Assembly (NCBI GenBank): GCA_958450365.1
Contig: CAUEEP010000869.1
Span: 124,001-188,000, forward strand
Length of the DNA: 64,000 bases
Direction of reading: 5' to 3'
DNA from: Mesorhabditis belari
Lineage: Eukaryota > Nematoda > Chromadorea > Rhabditida > Rhabditidae
Shown here: piece after piece, positions 32,882 through 44,300 of the stretch
Layout of the letters: the number at the start of each line of letters is the position of its first letter
How positions within the stretch are numbered: the stretch's first letter is position 1
The notes under the pieces: generated by a model
Seen by the model: the letters and a program-made list of their open reading frames with translations, nothing else
Databases searched by the model: none
What the model was told of the DNA's origin: nothing
Translations under genes and position numbers: made by a program

Positions 32882-33122
32882 ACCGTATTCTCTCTAATAG
32901 TAGTGCACCGTGAGCGTTGCCTAAATTGCTCGAAATCTCGAAAGCCGCTTATTAGAACCTATTGATATGGGGTTGGAAAATGTAGCTAACGATGAGATCT
33001 TGCAGGGGATTAGGGTGTTGAGCTTCTGTGAAAGCTTGGGAACTGTAACTGAACCAAAATAGTCATCAACTCGGCTCGGCCGGCGGGAGGGGCGGAGGGC
33101 ACTACTTCTAGAGAAAATACGG
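32882..33122. mobile_element. MITE M, full copy
   Basis: About 241 bp with inverted ends CCGTATTCTCTCTAATAGTA and TACTTCTAGAGAAAATACGG. The interior includes CTCGGCTCGGCCGGCGGGAG. It lies in a gene B intron; no coding capacity. Confidence 0.7.
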
Positions 33123-33269
33123 AATTAGAGGTTGAAATCATACTATGAAAATGAAAATGAAAAAAGAAAAAAATGAAAAAAGCATACTGGAATAGATCTT
33201 GTTCTAGCTAGATCCAAATAAAGAAATCACTCAGTCCTCTAACTTTTCCAGCGTATTCATCTTTTCAAC

Positions 33270-34270
33270 TTTATCGATGTGGGGTTGGAAAATGTAGCTA
33301 ATGATGAGATCTTGTAGAGGATTAGAGTTTTGAGCTTCTGTGAAAGCTTGAGAACTGTAACTGAACTAAAATAGTCATCAACTCGGCTCGGCGGTTTGCA
33401 CTACTATTAGAGAGGTCGTCAAGAAATTCAAAAGCTTTCACCTGTCCAACTCTTTCGTCAGCTTTTTGGCAAAACGTGATGAACGTGTTGAGCGCGTCAA
33501 GATCCTGGGCATCGATTTGGCTTTTTGTGTTGAAAATCTAGATTTGAAAACTTGTACTATTTCCATTTCGAAAAAAAATTCTACACTTTCTACATTTTTT
33601 CCCTTCAAAAACGACTAAGAAGCTTTATTTTCGAAAAAAAAAACTATCACTTATTTGCTCAAAATGATTCTCCCTTCAAAAAAGGCAAAAAAGGCAACTT
33701 CGCATTTATCGAGTTTTTCTGACACCAGAAAAACTCTAATCAGATATTTTTGATGAAAAATAAAGCAGAAAAGGGTTTTCGTTATCAGTTTATTGCTCAA
33801 AAACAGTGTTTGGAAGTATTAGCAATTGTCAAATGTTGTTGAAAAGTGTTGAAAGATCAAATTTCAAGATCGATCGCTCTTTTAAATACGATTTTATATG
33901 TCGTAGCCGATTATGATTTTCGCTAGCGAAATCATTTGATTCATAATCGGCTACGACATATACAATAAATCCAATAAATTCAATTAAATAAATACGCTTT
34001 TAAATCCAAATTCTTGAAGATATTCAGTTGATTAGGTGATTAGCTGAAAATCTTGACGAAGAAACAAAGTTTGCTTTAAAGCAAATGTTTTTACAATTAG
34101 AATTTAAATCGAATAGTTGAATAGTTGAATATTTTAAGTTTTATAGAATATAAAAGAGTATATAAAAGTAAATAAAAGTAAATAAAAGTCTATAAAAGTA
34201 TATAAAAGTAAATAAAAGTCTATAAAAGTAAATAAAAGTCTATAAAAGTCTATAAAAGTATATAAAAACC
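33270..34270. repeat. Inverted duplication, right arm, with normal exon
   Basis: Contains the gene B exon 33537-33442 (minus) with a proper GT donor, the local palindrome near 33895-33962 and the TATAAAAGTAAATAAAAGTC tract at 34146-34266. It pairs with 29345-30340. The equivalent region of copy 2 (48190-49110) has no inverted partner. Confidence 0.8.
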
Positions 34271-34929
34271 TTTTTATATCGGATTGCCGTCTACCCGTAA
34301 CTTCGCTACCATAAACTGGCTCAACAAGTAGTTGCTACAGTAACCCAAATTGCTTATAAAGATTACTGTAGTCCTTATCTAACTATAGATAGAGGACTTA
34401 ACAATTTCTATAGCTTAAACTATGAGATAAAGATTACGGTAGCTGGGGCAGGCTTTAGCGGAGTCGGATCGAAGTCGGCGTCGAAAAAAGCTCTTGACTT
34501 TTTCGACTTAGAAGTTTAAAAACTTTGACTGAATAAGTCCTTATCTAACTTCTCTGATAACTGAATATCATAACTGAATCTTAACTGGATATCATAAAAT
34601 TATCAACATTCTCGTTACAGTAACCAAACCTGCACTGAGGACATCAATAACGAGATGGCAAAGATCACAGCCGCATTTCCGATTTCGGCGTTGAGGTCAA
34701 AAGTGCCTTGGGTGTCCATTAAAATGACGGCTATCTGGAAAATTTTATGCCTATATTTCATGGGATTACTGTAAGTTTTCAGCCGGATTACGATAGCTTA
34801 CCTCTTTCCCAAATTTGCCTTTTCGATGGAAGACTTTTGGCCAAACCATTATGCCACGAGTGTGTCGGGTGAGGCCGGCTTTGAATTGGATACAGCCGGG
34901 TCCGCTAAAAGTGCGATAAACCTTGCTGC

Positions 34930-35115
34930 TAACTTTTAAAGTCAGCTCCAGCTACCGTAGCCTGCTTAAGGCTTGTTTCAGTTACCGTAACCTGTTTAAA
35001 GCTTGTTTCAGTTACCATAGCCTGCTTAAAGCTTGTTTCAGCTACCGTAACCTTCTTAAGGCTTATTTCAGTTACCGTAACCCGCTTAAAGCTTGTTTTA
35101 GCTACCGTAACTTGG
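34930..35115. repeat. Minisatellite, about 30-bp unit (copy 1)
   Basis: Tandem variants of TTTCAGTTACCGTAACCTGC plus TTAAAGCTTG, six units or more, in the intron after the P-loop exon. The counterpart at 49835-50030 is reshuffled. Confidence 0.85.
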
Positions 35116-35938
35116 TCTAACTCTATCTCCAAGTCATATGTAATCAACTACGATTACTGTAGATTACTATGGGGTTACGGTAGTCAAAGAAGTCGTCTAC
35201 CTACTCCTGTAAGGTTACGGTAAGGAAAAAGTTTCCAAGTATTGTACAATAAATGAATCAAAATCTAGCTTTAATAGAAAATGATCAATCAAAATCAAAA
35301 TCTCTATGCACCCAATCGTTTCATGATCATCGAATCTCGCTTTTCCCCTCTGCAGTCCATTCAATAAAACGTTCAGCCAGAAGGTTTTTCCCTGCCGAGA
35401 TTTGCCAGCTGTCGAAATGATGGATACCTAAATGTAAAACAAATCATAAATCAAAGGATTTGAATGGAAAAATGACTCAATGAATTGAATTTGAAAATTC
35501 AGTTTGAAAATCAGTAAATTACCGGTCTTTCTCCAATTTGAATGCAAAGCGAATTAAGGAGATGTTGATCGAAAACAGTTTTCCCATCATCTCCAATATC
35601 GAAAAGTCTCTGCATTTCGAGCTTTTCCTTAAGAATTTCTTTCCTTGCTTTCATTCATTCATTCAATTTTCTCAATTTTCTCAGTTATTTAATTTATTTT
35701 GAGTTTTGTTATACCTGTCGACCAATGTTGTCACTCATTTCTTTGTTTTCTGTAAAAGGTGATGAAAGTCTAAGATTTGAATGTCTTAAAAAGAGTGAAG
35801 ACTTTAAATTCTTTAATAGATGAATATATGGAATAAAAGTTTGCATAAGTATGCTTTTTAAAACATGTCATTGAAGCTAATGTACTGTTAAAAAGTTAAA
35901 GCTAAAACTACTGTTAAAAGTAGATAGATTAGAAGATA

Positions 35939-36452
35939 TTGGGTTGGTGAATTGAAAACTGCGGGACTTTGAACTAAAATTTATTGAACATAAAACCATG
36001 AATTCATTCGAAATAATTTCCATTACTATTGACGATTTCTGCCCATTTTACAGGCAATTTGCGGATTCCTCTTTCGTGGTAGGACTTTGGTTTGTGTGTG
36101 AGACAAGTGTGAGACTCAAAAATGGAGGACTGGAGATGTCCCAGTTTGAGCACTTTCTTCAAAAAAAAACCCATTGTGGTGTCAATAGAAAAGTTGTAGA
36201 GAATCAAAAATTAGGCTTATAGCCAAATTTCCAAAAAGATACACTTAGTAGTTTCGCTTAAAATGAAAGTTTTGTGAAAATTCGTAACATTTGGCATTTC
36301 TTGGAAACCAGTTTTTGAATCGTTCTGAAAATTTGGATATAAGCTTCATTTTTGATTCTTTACGAATTTTCCATTGAAACCAAAATGGGTTTCTTTTGAA
36401 GAAAGTGCTCAAACTGTCGCATATGACAATAGCCCGCAGTTTTCAATTCACC
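35939..36452 (-). mobile_element. Internally deleted mariner (copy 1)
   Basis: The left end TTGGGTTGGTGAATTGAAAA equals the mariner at 38911. The minus strand still encodes the mariner C-terminus (YHERGIRKLPVKWAEIVN). The right end is shortened (CAATTCACC then TA). An inner inverted repeat around AGAAAGTGCTCAAACTG joins two parts. The second copy is at 50855-51384. Confidence 0.75.
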
Positions 36453-38240
36453 TATCAGATGGTGAGATTAGCCTTGATTTGAGGAGAAGTCAATGTCCAA
36501 TTTGAGGATTCGGAGCCGACCAGATTACTAGTATAAGAAAAGCTCCAACAAGTCTATTTACCAAGAGACAGTTTAAAGCCAACTCCTGAATCAAAAAGTT
36601 TTGAAAGTGAATAGATAATGTTATTTGCGTAGTGAATCAAAGAGTTTATTTATTTAAAAAGCAAACGTTCAGGCCAATTTTCTGGCATAAGATTATATTT
36701 GATTCAAGGCTATAAACCACAAAAAAAACAGAAAACTGACTGAAAAAAGGTGTTATCACTTTCTTTCAAAGTCAAAAATAGTGATGTGTCAAACTTTTGC
36801 GAATTTGATCAAAATATTTTGGTAAAGTAAAGTAAAGTAAGTGCCTGGTAAAGTAAACCAAGAAAAGTTGGGCTTGCTTTTTAAGATTACTACTGGATTG
36901 TTCTACTGTACTGTACTGTACTGTACTGGAATCTTCTACTGTCTTATGTTTTACTCTAGATTTTTTTACAATATTCTATGGATTAAATTGATATTGTGCC
37001 ATACTCTAAGAACTAAATAGGATGCAAATTTTGTCTCAACAGAAGAAAAAGATCAGTGAAAGTGTTGAATGAATTACTGATGATTTGGGAAGTGAAAGGG
37101 TTGCTTTTTGGCTTTTTGGTCATTCTGGCCCTTTGCTTTTTAACGTTTTGATCATCCTGGGACACTTTTTGTTTTCAAATTGATTCTTTAACATTACCAA
37201 TCTTTTATTCATCACCTTTTTGACCATCCTGAGACACTTTTCCTTTTCAAATTGATTCTTTTAATCTTTTGCTCATGCTAATCTTTTGTTCATTACTTTT
37301 ATTGTCTCTAAACATTACTTCATCTTTGTAGAATCGGTTTCGATTCAGAAAAAACTCAGTAATTGGCATTTGAATCCCGATAATATTCACAAATTGTTGA
37401 ATGGATATTTAAGAATAGAAACTAGTCATTAAAAGCATAAAAGGCATTAAAAGCATAAAAAGCATCAATTACTATCAAACGCCAAAAACCTGCGTCAAAT
37501 TTATAGCTTTATTTTCTTTAAGCTTTGAACTTTGAATTTCATGAACGCATGACTTCTAGGGCATTGAATTGATCAATTATAGTACTTCAGAGGCTTATCA
37601 ACAATAGAATACAGTAGTTTACTAATTACAGTAGTGTGTAGGGAGTGTGTAGCGAGTTTTAACTTCAAAAAAACGAATCTAGACTACAAGCGGATTCCGA
37701 AACGTTGACAAGAAGAAGCTTTCGTTTCAGCTTTCATTTCAGCTTTCATTTCAGCTTTCATTTCAGCTTTCGTTTCAGCTTTAGTTTTTACTTTTATTAT
37801 CATAAATCTAAATCTCAAAAAATTCTAGCCCTTTTTCAAGTTTTCAATCAATTCAAAAGTCAATCTTCAAAAATTTGTTTCAATTTTACGTAATTGCTGG
37901 AGAAAACCTGTAATTTGGCATTGAAAAGAGAATATTTTTAAAGCATTTCTAGTATTTTATTGTAATTCTAATGAAATTTTATTTAAATATTTTAATAATT
38001 TTATTGATAAGTTGGAAAAAATTTCATATTAAAGCAGTGAAATGCATTCTACAAGTCGATTCAGTTGGAAAAGCTGTGTAAGTTTTTTGGTGCTTTAAAA
38101 ACGCATCTTTTCTGGCATACTACTAGAAATCTCTCTTCTTTTAGTAATGCCCTGAAGAAAAGTGAAGAATTCTGTTCGCTAGAAAGGATGCGTTTACAGA
38201 ATATTTCAGCATAAAGTACATAAAGAGGGGCATGACTTAG
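36453..38240. other. Non-coding spacer of the tandem unit (copy 1)
   Basis: No exon seen. It contains a short TACTG tract (36900-36930), a duplicated CTTTTTGACCATCCTGGGAC-like line (37130-37260), runs of AAAGCATAAA (37425-37470) and a 12-bp minisatellite of TTTCAGCTTTCA (37717-37790). The counterpart is at 51385-53275. Confidence 0.5.
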
Positions 38241-38244
38241 CGTC

Positions 38245-38345
38245 TTTTTCTTTCTTCCTTCTTCCTCCCTTTCTTTCTTCCTTTCTTCCTTCCTTTCTTC
38301 CTTTCTTCCTTCCTTCCTTCTTCCTTCCTTCCTTTCTTCTCCCTT
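38245..38345. repeat. Polypyrimidine TTCC/TTTC tract (copy 1)
   Basis: About 100 bases of TTCCTTTCTTCC variants. The counterpart at 53290-53375 has a more regular TTCCTTCTTCCTTTC unit. Similar tracts lie in introns at 44214-44310 and 59268-59360. Confidence 0.9.
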
Positions 38346-38390
38346 GTCTTTCCCTTTTTCTCTTGACAACTTAAGGTACCACATAGCTCA

Positions 38391-40214
38391 GTGGTTAGAA
38401 CAATTGCTTGCAAAGCATTCAATCCCTCTCCGAAAACTTTTTCCCAATTCCAGCTCTCCATCCCAATGCACTGGTACTTTGTGCTTGATTTCTCAGCAAC
38501 TTTTCCCATTGAACACTACGCGGCGAGACTGTGTACAGGGGATGATCTATTGGAAACCGGCGTGCTACTTCGATACGCATGTAGTTAAAAGCCCTACTGG
38601 CACTCCGTTGCCCGGTTTCACGTGTCTTTGCGAGTGAGTGTTAAATCTAAAAACAGAAAGAAGAACTTGTATGAAATGTTGTTAAAAATAAAGCTGAAAA
38701 ACCAAGAGGATGGAACATGGTGGGTGGAGAGGAGTTGAGAAAAGTTACAAATCTGAATCTTATACACTAGTAATTTAACTGTTTCACCGCTAAATGCTTC
38801 CCATATTGTATTCATTTTCAGAGGAAAGAGCTCGACTACCAGGTAGTTCAACGGGAATTCGCACATCAACAACGGCAGGTTGGAAACTTTGAAGCGTACA
38901 TTGTGCTCTATTGGGTTGGTGAATTGAAAACTGCCGGCTATTTCGCAGATAAAAAACAACAGCATTGAACCAGCTGAAAGGGGGCTTTGTTTACTTCAAC
39001 ATTTCCTCTAATTATTGCGAAAAAACTATGCTTCCAGCTTTTTATTTTTTGGTATATTTATTCACTTCTTCTATTGCACTCGACAATCTGCCACCGGGAA
39101 ATATTCGTCACGTCATGCTTCATGAGTTCCTACAAGAGCACAGTGCAGGCTTGGCAGCTGCTAATATTAAAAAGATATATGGGGAGGACTCACCTTCCGA
39201 AAGAACGTAGTATGGTTTGCTAAGTTTCGATCTGGGAGAAGAGTTAGGGGTTGATCAACCCAGGTACCCCAACTGGATGATTCCAAATTACTCGAACTCA
39301 TTACCAACGACCATCGGGTATCATCGCGTGAATTGGGAGAAGAGTTAGGGGTTGATCATGCTACAGTGCTAAATCACCTTCATACCCTTGGATTTAAATC
39401 GAAACTTGGGACTTGGGTGCCCCATGACCCCACTGACCCCCAGAAGTGGCAGCGCACCTTCATCAGTGCCGCTCATCTCTCACGATACGAAAGAAAATCC
39501 TTCCTTCCTCGAATTGACGACCCTTAATGCAATCAAATACAGCGAACAGTTGGGAAAGGTGAATGAATCCCTAAAGAAGAATAGGCCCTTCAAGTCAAAG
39601 ATCGTTCTCCTCCACTACAACGCGCGCCTTCATGTTGCAAAACTGACTCGCTCTAAAATAAACAGCCTTGTTTGGGAACTTTTGGCACATTCCTCATACA
39701 GTCCGGACCTTACCCCTTTTGACTACTATTTATTTAGGAGCATGAGTAATGAGATTGCGGGAGAACACTTCGATTCGAAAGAAGCAGTCAAAAATTGGCT
39801 TTGAAAGTTTTTCGATTCAAAAACAAAATCCTACCACGAAAGAGGAATCCGCAAATTGCCTTTAAAATGGGCAAAAGTCGTCAAGAATAATGGAAACTAT
39901 TTGGAATGAATTTATGGTTTTATGTTGAATAAATTTACTAAAATCCCGCAGTTTTCAATTCACCAACCCAATATTTACACTATGTTAACTTCAGCAATCT
40001 GACTGAATATTTGTTTTAGGATTTCGAAAAAGTCACTAATTTGAATCTTTCCACTTTGGAGATTCTAATCGAGAACTCGAACTCGAGACGAACGTTTTTC
40101 CTTCAAGCTTTGGCAAAGAATGACTACTATGGAGAATTGACGAATGTGCTCGGTCAGAGTCTCGCAGAAGGGTGGATGATGTTCTTCAAGGAAGTGCCGG
40201 TTGGGAGATGCTGA
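38391..40214 (+). pseudogene. Unrecognised plus-strand gene, copy 1, split by mariner
   Basis: Visible parts: an exon ending at a GTGAGT donor (38634) with a cysteine-rich reading (CVQGMIYWKPAC...GFTCLC); an exon from 38822 (KELDYQVVQREFAHQQRQ, VGNFEAYIVLY) interrupted at 38910 by the mariner and continuing after 39971 (LHYVNFSNLTEYL); and a last exon 40020-40214 (DFEKVTNLNLSTLEILIENS ... EGWMMFFKEVPVGRC*). The cysteine pattern is faintly EGF-like, but I do not recognise the protein. The last exon is open here (five T after GAACG), while copy 2 has four T and stops early. The gene is transcribed towards the 3' end of gene C. Confidence 0.4.
38911..39971 (+). mobile_element. Mariner element (copy 1)
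   Basis: 1061 bp, flanked by TA, inverted ends TTGGGTTGGTGAATTGAAAA. Plus-strand pieces: an N-terminal HTH (FLQEHSAGLAAANIKKIYGE), a second HTH (MGEELGVDHATVLNHLHTLG), VLLHYNARLHVAK (second catalytic Asp region; the Asp reads Tyr) and SPDLTPFDYYLFRSM (third). The first Asp region is deleted and frames are broken, so it is inactive. Its insertion point lies in what looks like coding sequence of the surrounding plus-strand gene. Confidence 0.85.
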
Positions 40215-40624
40215 GCCGAATCGTGTAGACGAGAATTAAAAGGACTGAAAGTTGATGACTTTCACGTTACTCAATTTTAATGCTTTGAGCTGGAGGTCGG
40301 CTCGTTTGGACTAAAGTTCTTTCTAAAATGGGTCAACTTTTCTACTAAGGTTTCTACTAGTGGGTCAATTTGAAACCTTTGAATCAAACTTTTGAAAACT
40401 ATCGTAGTCTGGCCTCGTTGGTATCCAAGTACCAGAATCTTTGAATGCTCGTCAAATCAGACCAACTTGAGTTGGATAAAACTAGGAATCGATATTCACA
40501 TTAGATTACGGAAAGTGGGCATGTATTAGACTGAAATGCCGGTGAAAAAAGACAAGAGGGGCCTACGGTAGCCGTGGGGCACGGTTTAGCATTCAGCATT
40601 CAATAATCTACAGTGCTTTTTCAG

Positions 40625-40757
40625 AGGAACTATTTGTGTTTCGAGGAGATGCAAGATTTCGCCTACAAAGTCGTCCATCGGTTGTCGATTCAATTCCCTC
40701 CGTCATTGATGCAATATTTGGATGAGAATTTTCAAAGATCTGTGCGTCATCATCAGG
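40625..40757 (+). other. Putative plus-strand exon (copy 1)
   Basis: TTTTTCAG precedes RNYLCFEEMQDFAYKVVH... and the reading ends at CAG|GTTTTG, a good donor. The protein is not recognised, and I cannot link it to the gene ending at 40214. The near-identical copy is at 55665-55798. Confidence 0.35.
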
Positions 40758-40909
40758 TTTTGAGAAAAATTGAAGCAAAAACAGAACAGATTTTAAGAAT
40801 GTCTCATTTCAACATGGCCCACTTGGGCATCAAGGTCAAAATCCAGCTCAACATCAGCTTCAGAAATCCTCATATGTTTGAGAAATTAAAATATTATATT
40901 TGAGAAATC

Positions 40910-41379
40910 TTTTCTATAATTTTTAACCCAATAAAACTTTTGTATAACTTTTCAAAACCAAATACGAAAAATTGATCACAGCTGAATATTCCGAAAATGG
41001 AATGGAGCTGATTTTCAAATTAAAGGTTTTTACAAAAGTGAATCAAGAAAAGTGTTGAAAAGTGTGAAAAAACTGGACAATGGCAATATTAACAATGATA
41101 ATATTTCATGCTCAGGTGATCTTTAATTGAAATTCAGGAGCGTAGAGAGTACGATAGAAGCGAGATTACGGTAGAGACAAGGTTATGGTAGTTAGAGACT
41201 GTAAAGAGAAGATTCCGATAGAGGCAAGGTTACGGGGCTAGATATGACGGTAGAAGCAAGGTCACAGTTACAAAGTTAGTTACAAATGTTGTCACGTTTT
41301 AGAGAAGGGATTAGTTGAAAGTTGACACATTTTAACCTCAAGTGAATACTAATCAAGTGGTACATAATCAGTAAAATTT
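40910..41379. other. No gene seen; TACGGTAG motifs
   Basis: AT-rich, with a cluster of TTACGGTAG-like words near 41160-41270 and nothing coding that I can support. The counterpart is at 55950-56420. Confidence 0.4.
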
Positions 41380-44300
41380 TTAAAATCCCAACGAATGCAA
41401 GATTCTATATCCAAAGTAGACAACTTGAGAAATGGGGCGAGCCCCGTTTGGCTCGGGATCCTCATGAGTAGGCTGATTCTCGAGGACGCGTCGTTGCTAA
41501 AAAAAGCCTCTTTCAATGACTATAAGCAGTGATCTTTGATCAAATAAAGCTTGAGAGAAAGCTTATGGTAGATCACTTTAAAGTTGACAGATTGACATCT
41601 TTTAGAAAACAACCTATGAGCCAAGTCAAGTCAAAAACTTCTGAAAGTTTTCGCAAACAACTTCTTGTCGAAAAACCGAAAGCCAAGCTCTACTTTGGTC
41701 TAGTTTAGGGCAGAAAACTTGGGTTTAAAACGTCCTAGCCAAAAGCTCATCCTAATAGGAAAGGATATTTTTAAACCTGGAAACAAGATCTACCTGAGCC
41801 TTTAAATTGAAATACTATTAAAACAAGTTCCTCACTTGGTCTTGTGTCTGCTGTTGTCGCTCATTCCAAAGTTGGCGCTCTCTTTGCTCCTAAAGATTTT
41901 TAGAGATTCATCGAGATTTTTCAACAAACTCTTTCCATTTGATCCAATCGCTCTTGATATTCGCGTCTCTGCTCGTTTTCTTCCTAAATAAATTCTTGTT
42001 TTTCTTTCTTTGATTGATTGATACGAGTACTGATAGAGTATTGATACGAGTACATTTTAGTAATCATTCTTAGTACTAGCTATGAACCAAATTTGAATAC
42101 AATCTTCAAAGAGCATTTAAAGAGCCTGAAGTAAAAAGAAAGCTAGAAATAGAAAACAAAGTCTGCTATAAGTTTTAGAAATTTCTTTGATTTTCGGCGC
42201 CGACTCATTCTCCCCAACCCAATAGGTAGTTAAAGGACCTTATAGGATAAAGCTAATTAAAGGATGTTAAAGGACCAAGCTATGAAGCTGGTCAAGCTAG
42301 AAGCTAGAATAAATAGATGTTTATTGTAATCCTTTCTATATCATTTCTTACATAAACCCTTTGTTGTCGCACTGAATCGACTCTTTCTTGAGCTTCTTGG
42401 TGTCGTCTCTCTTCTCGAATAGCGTCCGCTTGTCGTTCTTGATCGTACTGTTCTCGTTGTCTGAAAAGATTTATGGTGATTATTGGAATGGACTACGGAT
42501 AAGGTATAACAAATTTTATAACTATAATGCACTGTATTTCTTCCTCGAGTACTCTATTTTGTAAACTCTCACAATATCTTTTCATTTCAGTCAATTTCCG
42601 CTTATGATTTGGTTTAATTACTTAATTACTCAAGTTTTAAATCTCATCAGATCAATGCTTGATTACTAAATAATTTTCATTATTATTGACGGCTTCTGCA
42701 CATTTTACAGGCAATTTGCGGATTCCACTTTCGGGGTAGGATTTTGGTTTGTGTGTGAGACAAGTGTGAGACTCAAAAAATGGAGGACTGGAGGTGTCCC
42801 AGTTTGAGCACTTTCTTCAAAAGAAACCCATTTTGGTGTCAATAGAAAAGTTGTAGAGAATCAAAAATTAGGCTTATAGCCAAATTTCCAAAAAGGTACA
42901 CTTAGTAGTTTCGCTTAAAATGCAAGTTTTGTGAAAATTCGTAACATTTGGCATTTCTTGAAAACCAGTTTTTGAATCACCAATCCAACTACAACAGCTT
43001 CTAAGCCAACATCATGATATCAAGAAATAAAACCCTTTTTTACTATTTCAGTTGAAAGTTTCTTGGCATGAGAATGACAAAGAAAAGGGCAGACAGATGA
43101 CAAAATAACCCCACCGAACATCGCTCTCTTTCATATGATTCATTAAGAGTAACATCGCCTCGTTGTTTTCTTTGTTCGACTCAGCTTTGGCCCGTCGGCG
43201 TTGCTCTTCTTCTGAATATTTATTTTTGAAAAAAGAGTAGAGAAATGCTACAGAATTGCTAAATTCTATTCATTTACCCAAAGCGCTTCTCATTTGCTCG
43301 AATTTAGCCTCAGTTTCTGCTTGACGTGCTCCAAATCGTTGCTTCTCATTGACCCGAAGTTGCTCCATTTTTCCAATTTTATCCATCAATTGTTCCATTC
43401 TCAATTTGCCACGAACTTCAGAAACAAAATCGTCTTCACATTTCTAGAAGATACGTTAAAGAATAAGTCTTTTGTCTTTCTAGTATTCTATTCTTCTGTC
43501 TTTTAGCATTTGTTGTACTTGTTTTTGAGTGACTAGTAATAGAAACACATTCATTCTAGCACATTTATTTCCTTCTGGTGTTAAAAAAATACGGTTGTAC
43601 GTGTACGATAGTACGGTAAAAGAGTACGGTAGAAGAGTACGGTAGAAGAGTACGGTAGAAGAGTACGGTAGAAGAGTACGGTCTTGATCAAGAATGATCA
43701 GGAATTAAGTGCACCAGAAGAGGTGGGTTTACACAAACGCCTGTACCTTGAACGGTGTTGTGAAAGCCTGACGATTGTTGTCGAGAATCTGGGAGATTGT
43801 TTGCGGTGAGACGGTCGGCAGTGTGTTCATCACTTCGAGAGTCAACTCTAGCTAAAAAATTGAATATTAGAAGGAAATTCGATTCAAGTCATAACCCTTT
43901 TTTGTTTCATATCGAGTTTGCAACTTCTCCGCACATCTCTGCAAGTTCACTGAGATCTGTTCGTCGCTTGTTGTAGTGGAGATGCACTAGATATTGGAGA
44001 TGATTGCAATGATCATTGGACATGATCAATCCTTTCAAAATATTTAATGTTTCCAAGTGTAAACCTCTCTCAAATTCCCAATATGCTCTTCAAGGAGTTT
44101 CTCGAAAATTTCCTTTCCTTTCCGCTCTAAATTCCTGGCACCGTTTTCGCGTGTAAGACCTTCGAACTTGACCTAAACAGAATGCAGAGCTTTCTTTTGA
44201 ATAAGAACTCTTTCTTCCTTCCTTCCTTTCTTCCTTTCTTTCTTTCTTTCTGTCTTTCTTGATTTTGAATAAGAACTCTCTCTTTCTTTCTATCTTTCTT

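Larger units (their letters stand above)
26999..35654 (-). pseudogene. Gene B: GBP-like gene lacking its middle
   Basis: 5' part, in phase: 35654-35523, 35427-35312 (GKSRQGKT, G1), 34904-34802 (RHTRGIMVW, G2), 34734-34630 (LMDTQGTFD, G3), 33537-33442, 32780-32712 (IMVRDA, G4), 32507-32372, 31472-31351, 31218-31162, 31054-30983, 30895-30812, 30691-30614, 30532-30428. 3' part: 28264-28168, 27948-27840, 27768-27706, 27106-26999, a coiled coil ending PPPPAPKICSIM*. The six exons that link these halves in gene C are absent: an inverted duplication and a truncated Tc1-type element occupy the gap. Exon 30428 ends in phase 0 while exon 28264 starts in phase 1, so direct joining shifts the frame. The ATG at 35654 is preferred; the upstream exon 35738-35715 (MSDNIGRQ) does not join in frame. 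Probably a chimera or pseudogene, although each half is open. Confidence 0.7.

Noticed and set aside
34923..35147. Repetitive frames with SYRNLLKACF or VTVTETSFKQ units (also 49828-50064)
   Set aside because: Translations of the roughly 30-bp minisatellite in a GTPase intron; not conserved between copies.
35715..35738. MSDNIGRQ exon as first coding exon of genes B and C (also 50631-50654)
   Set aside because: Its donor leaves phase 0, but no acceptor in phase 0 precedes the next exon in frame. The ATG inside the following exon fits. It may be 5' UTR or an upstream ORF.
38061..38509. Lys/Arg/Glu-rich minus-strand frames (also 53280-53543)
   Set aside because: They are created by the polypyrimidine TTCC tract; length and sequence vary with the tract between copies.
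43605..43685. CRISPR-like spacing of repeats
   Set aside because: Units are contiguous without spacers, and the setting is a eukaryotic intron; a minisatellite.
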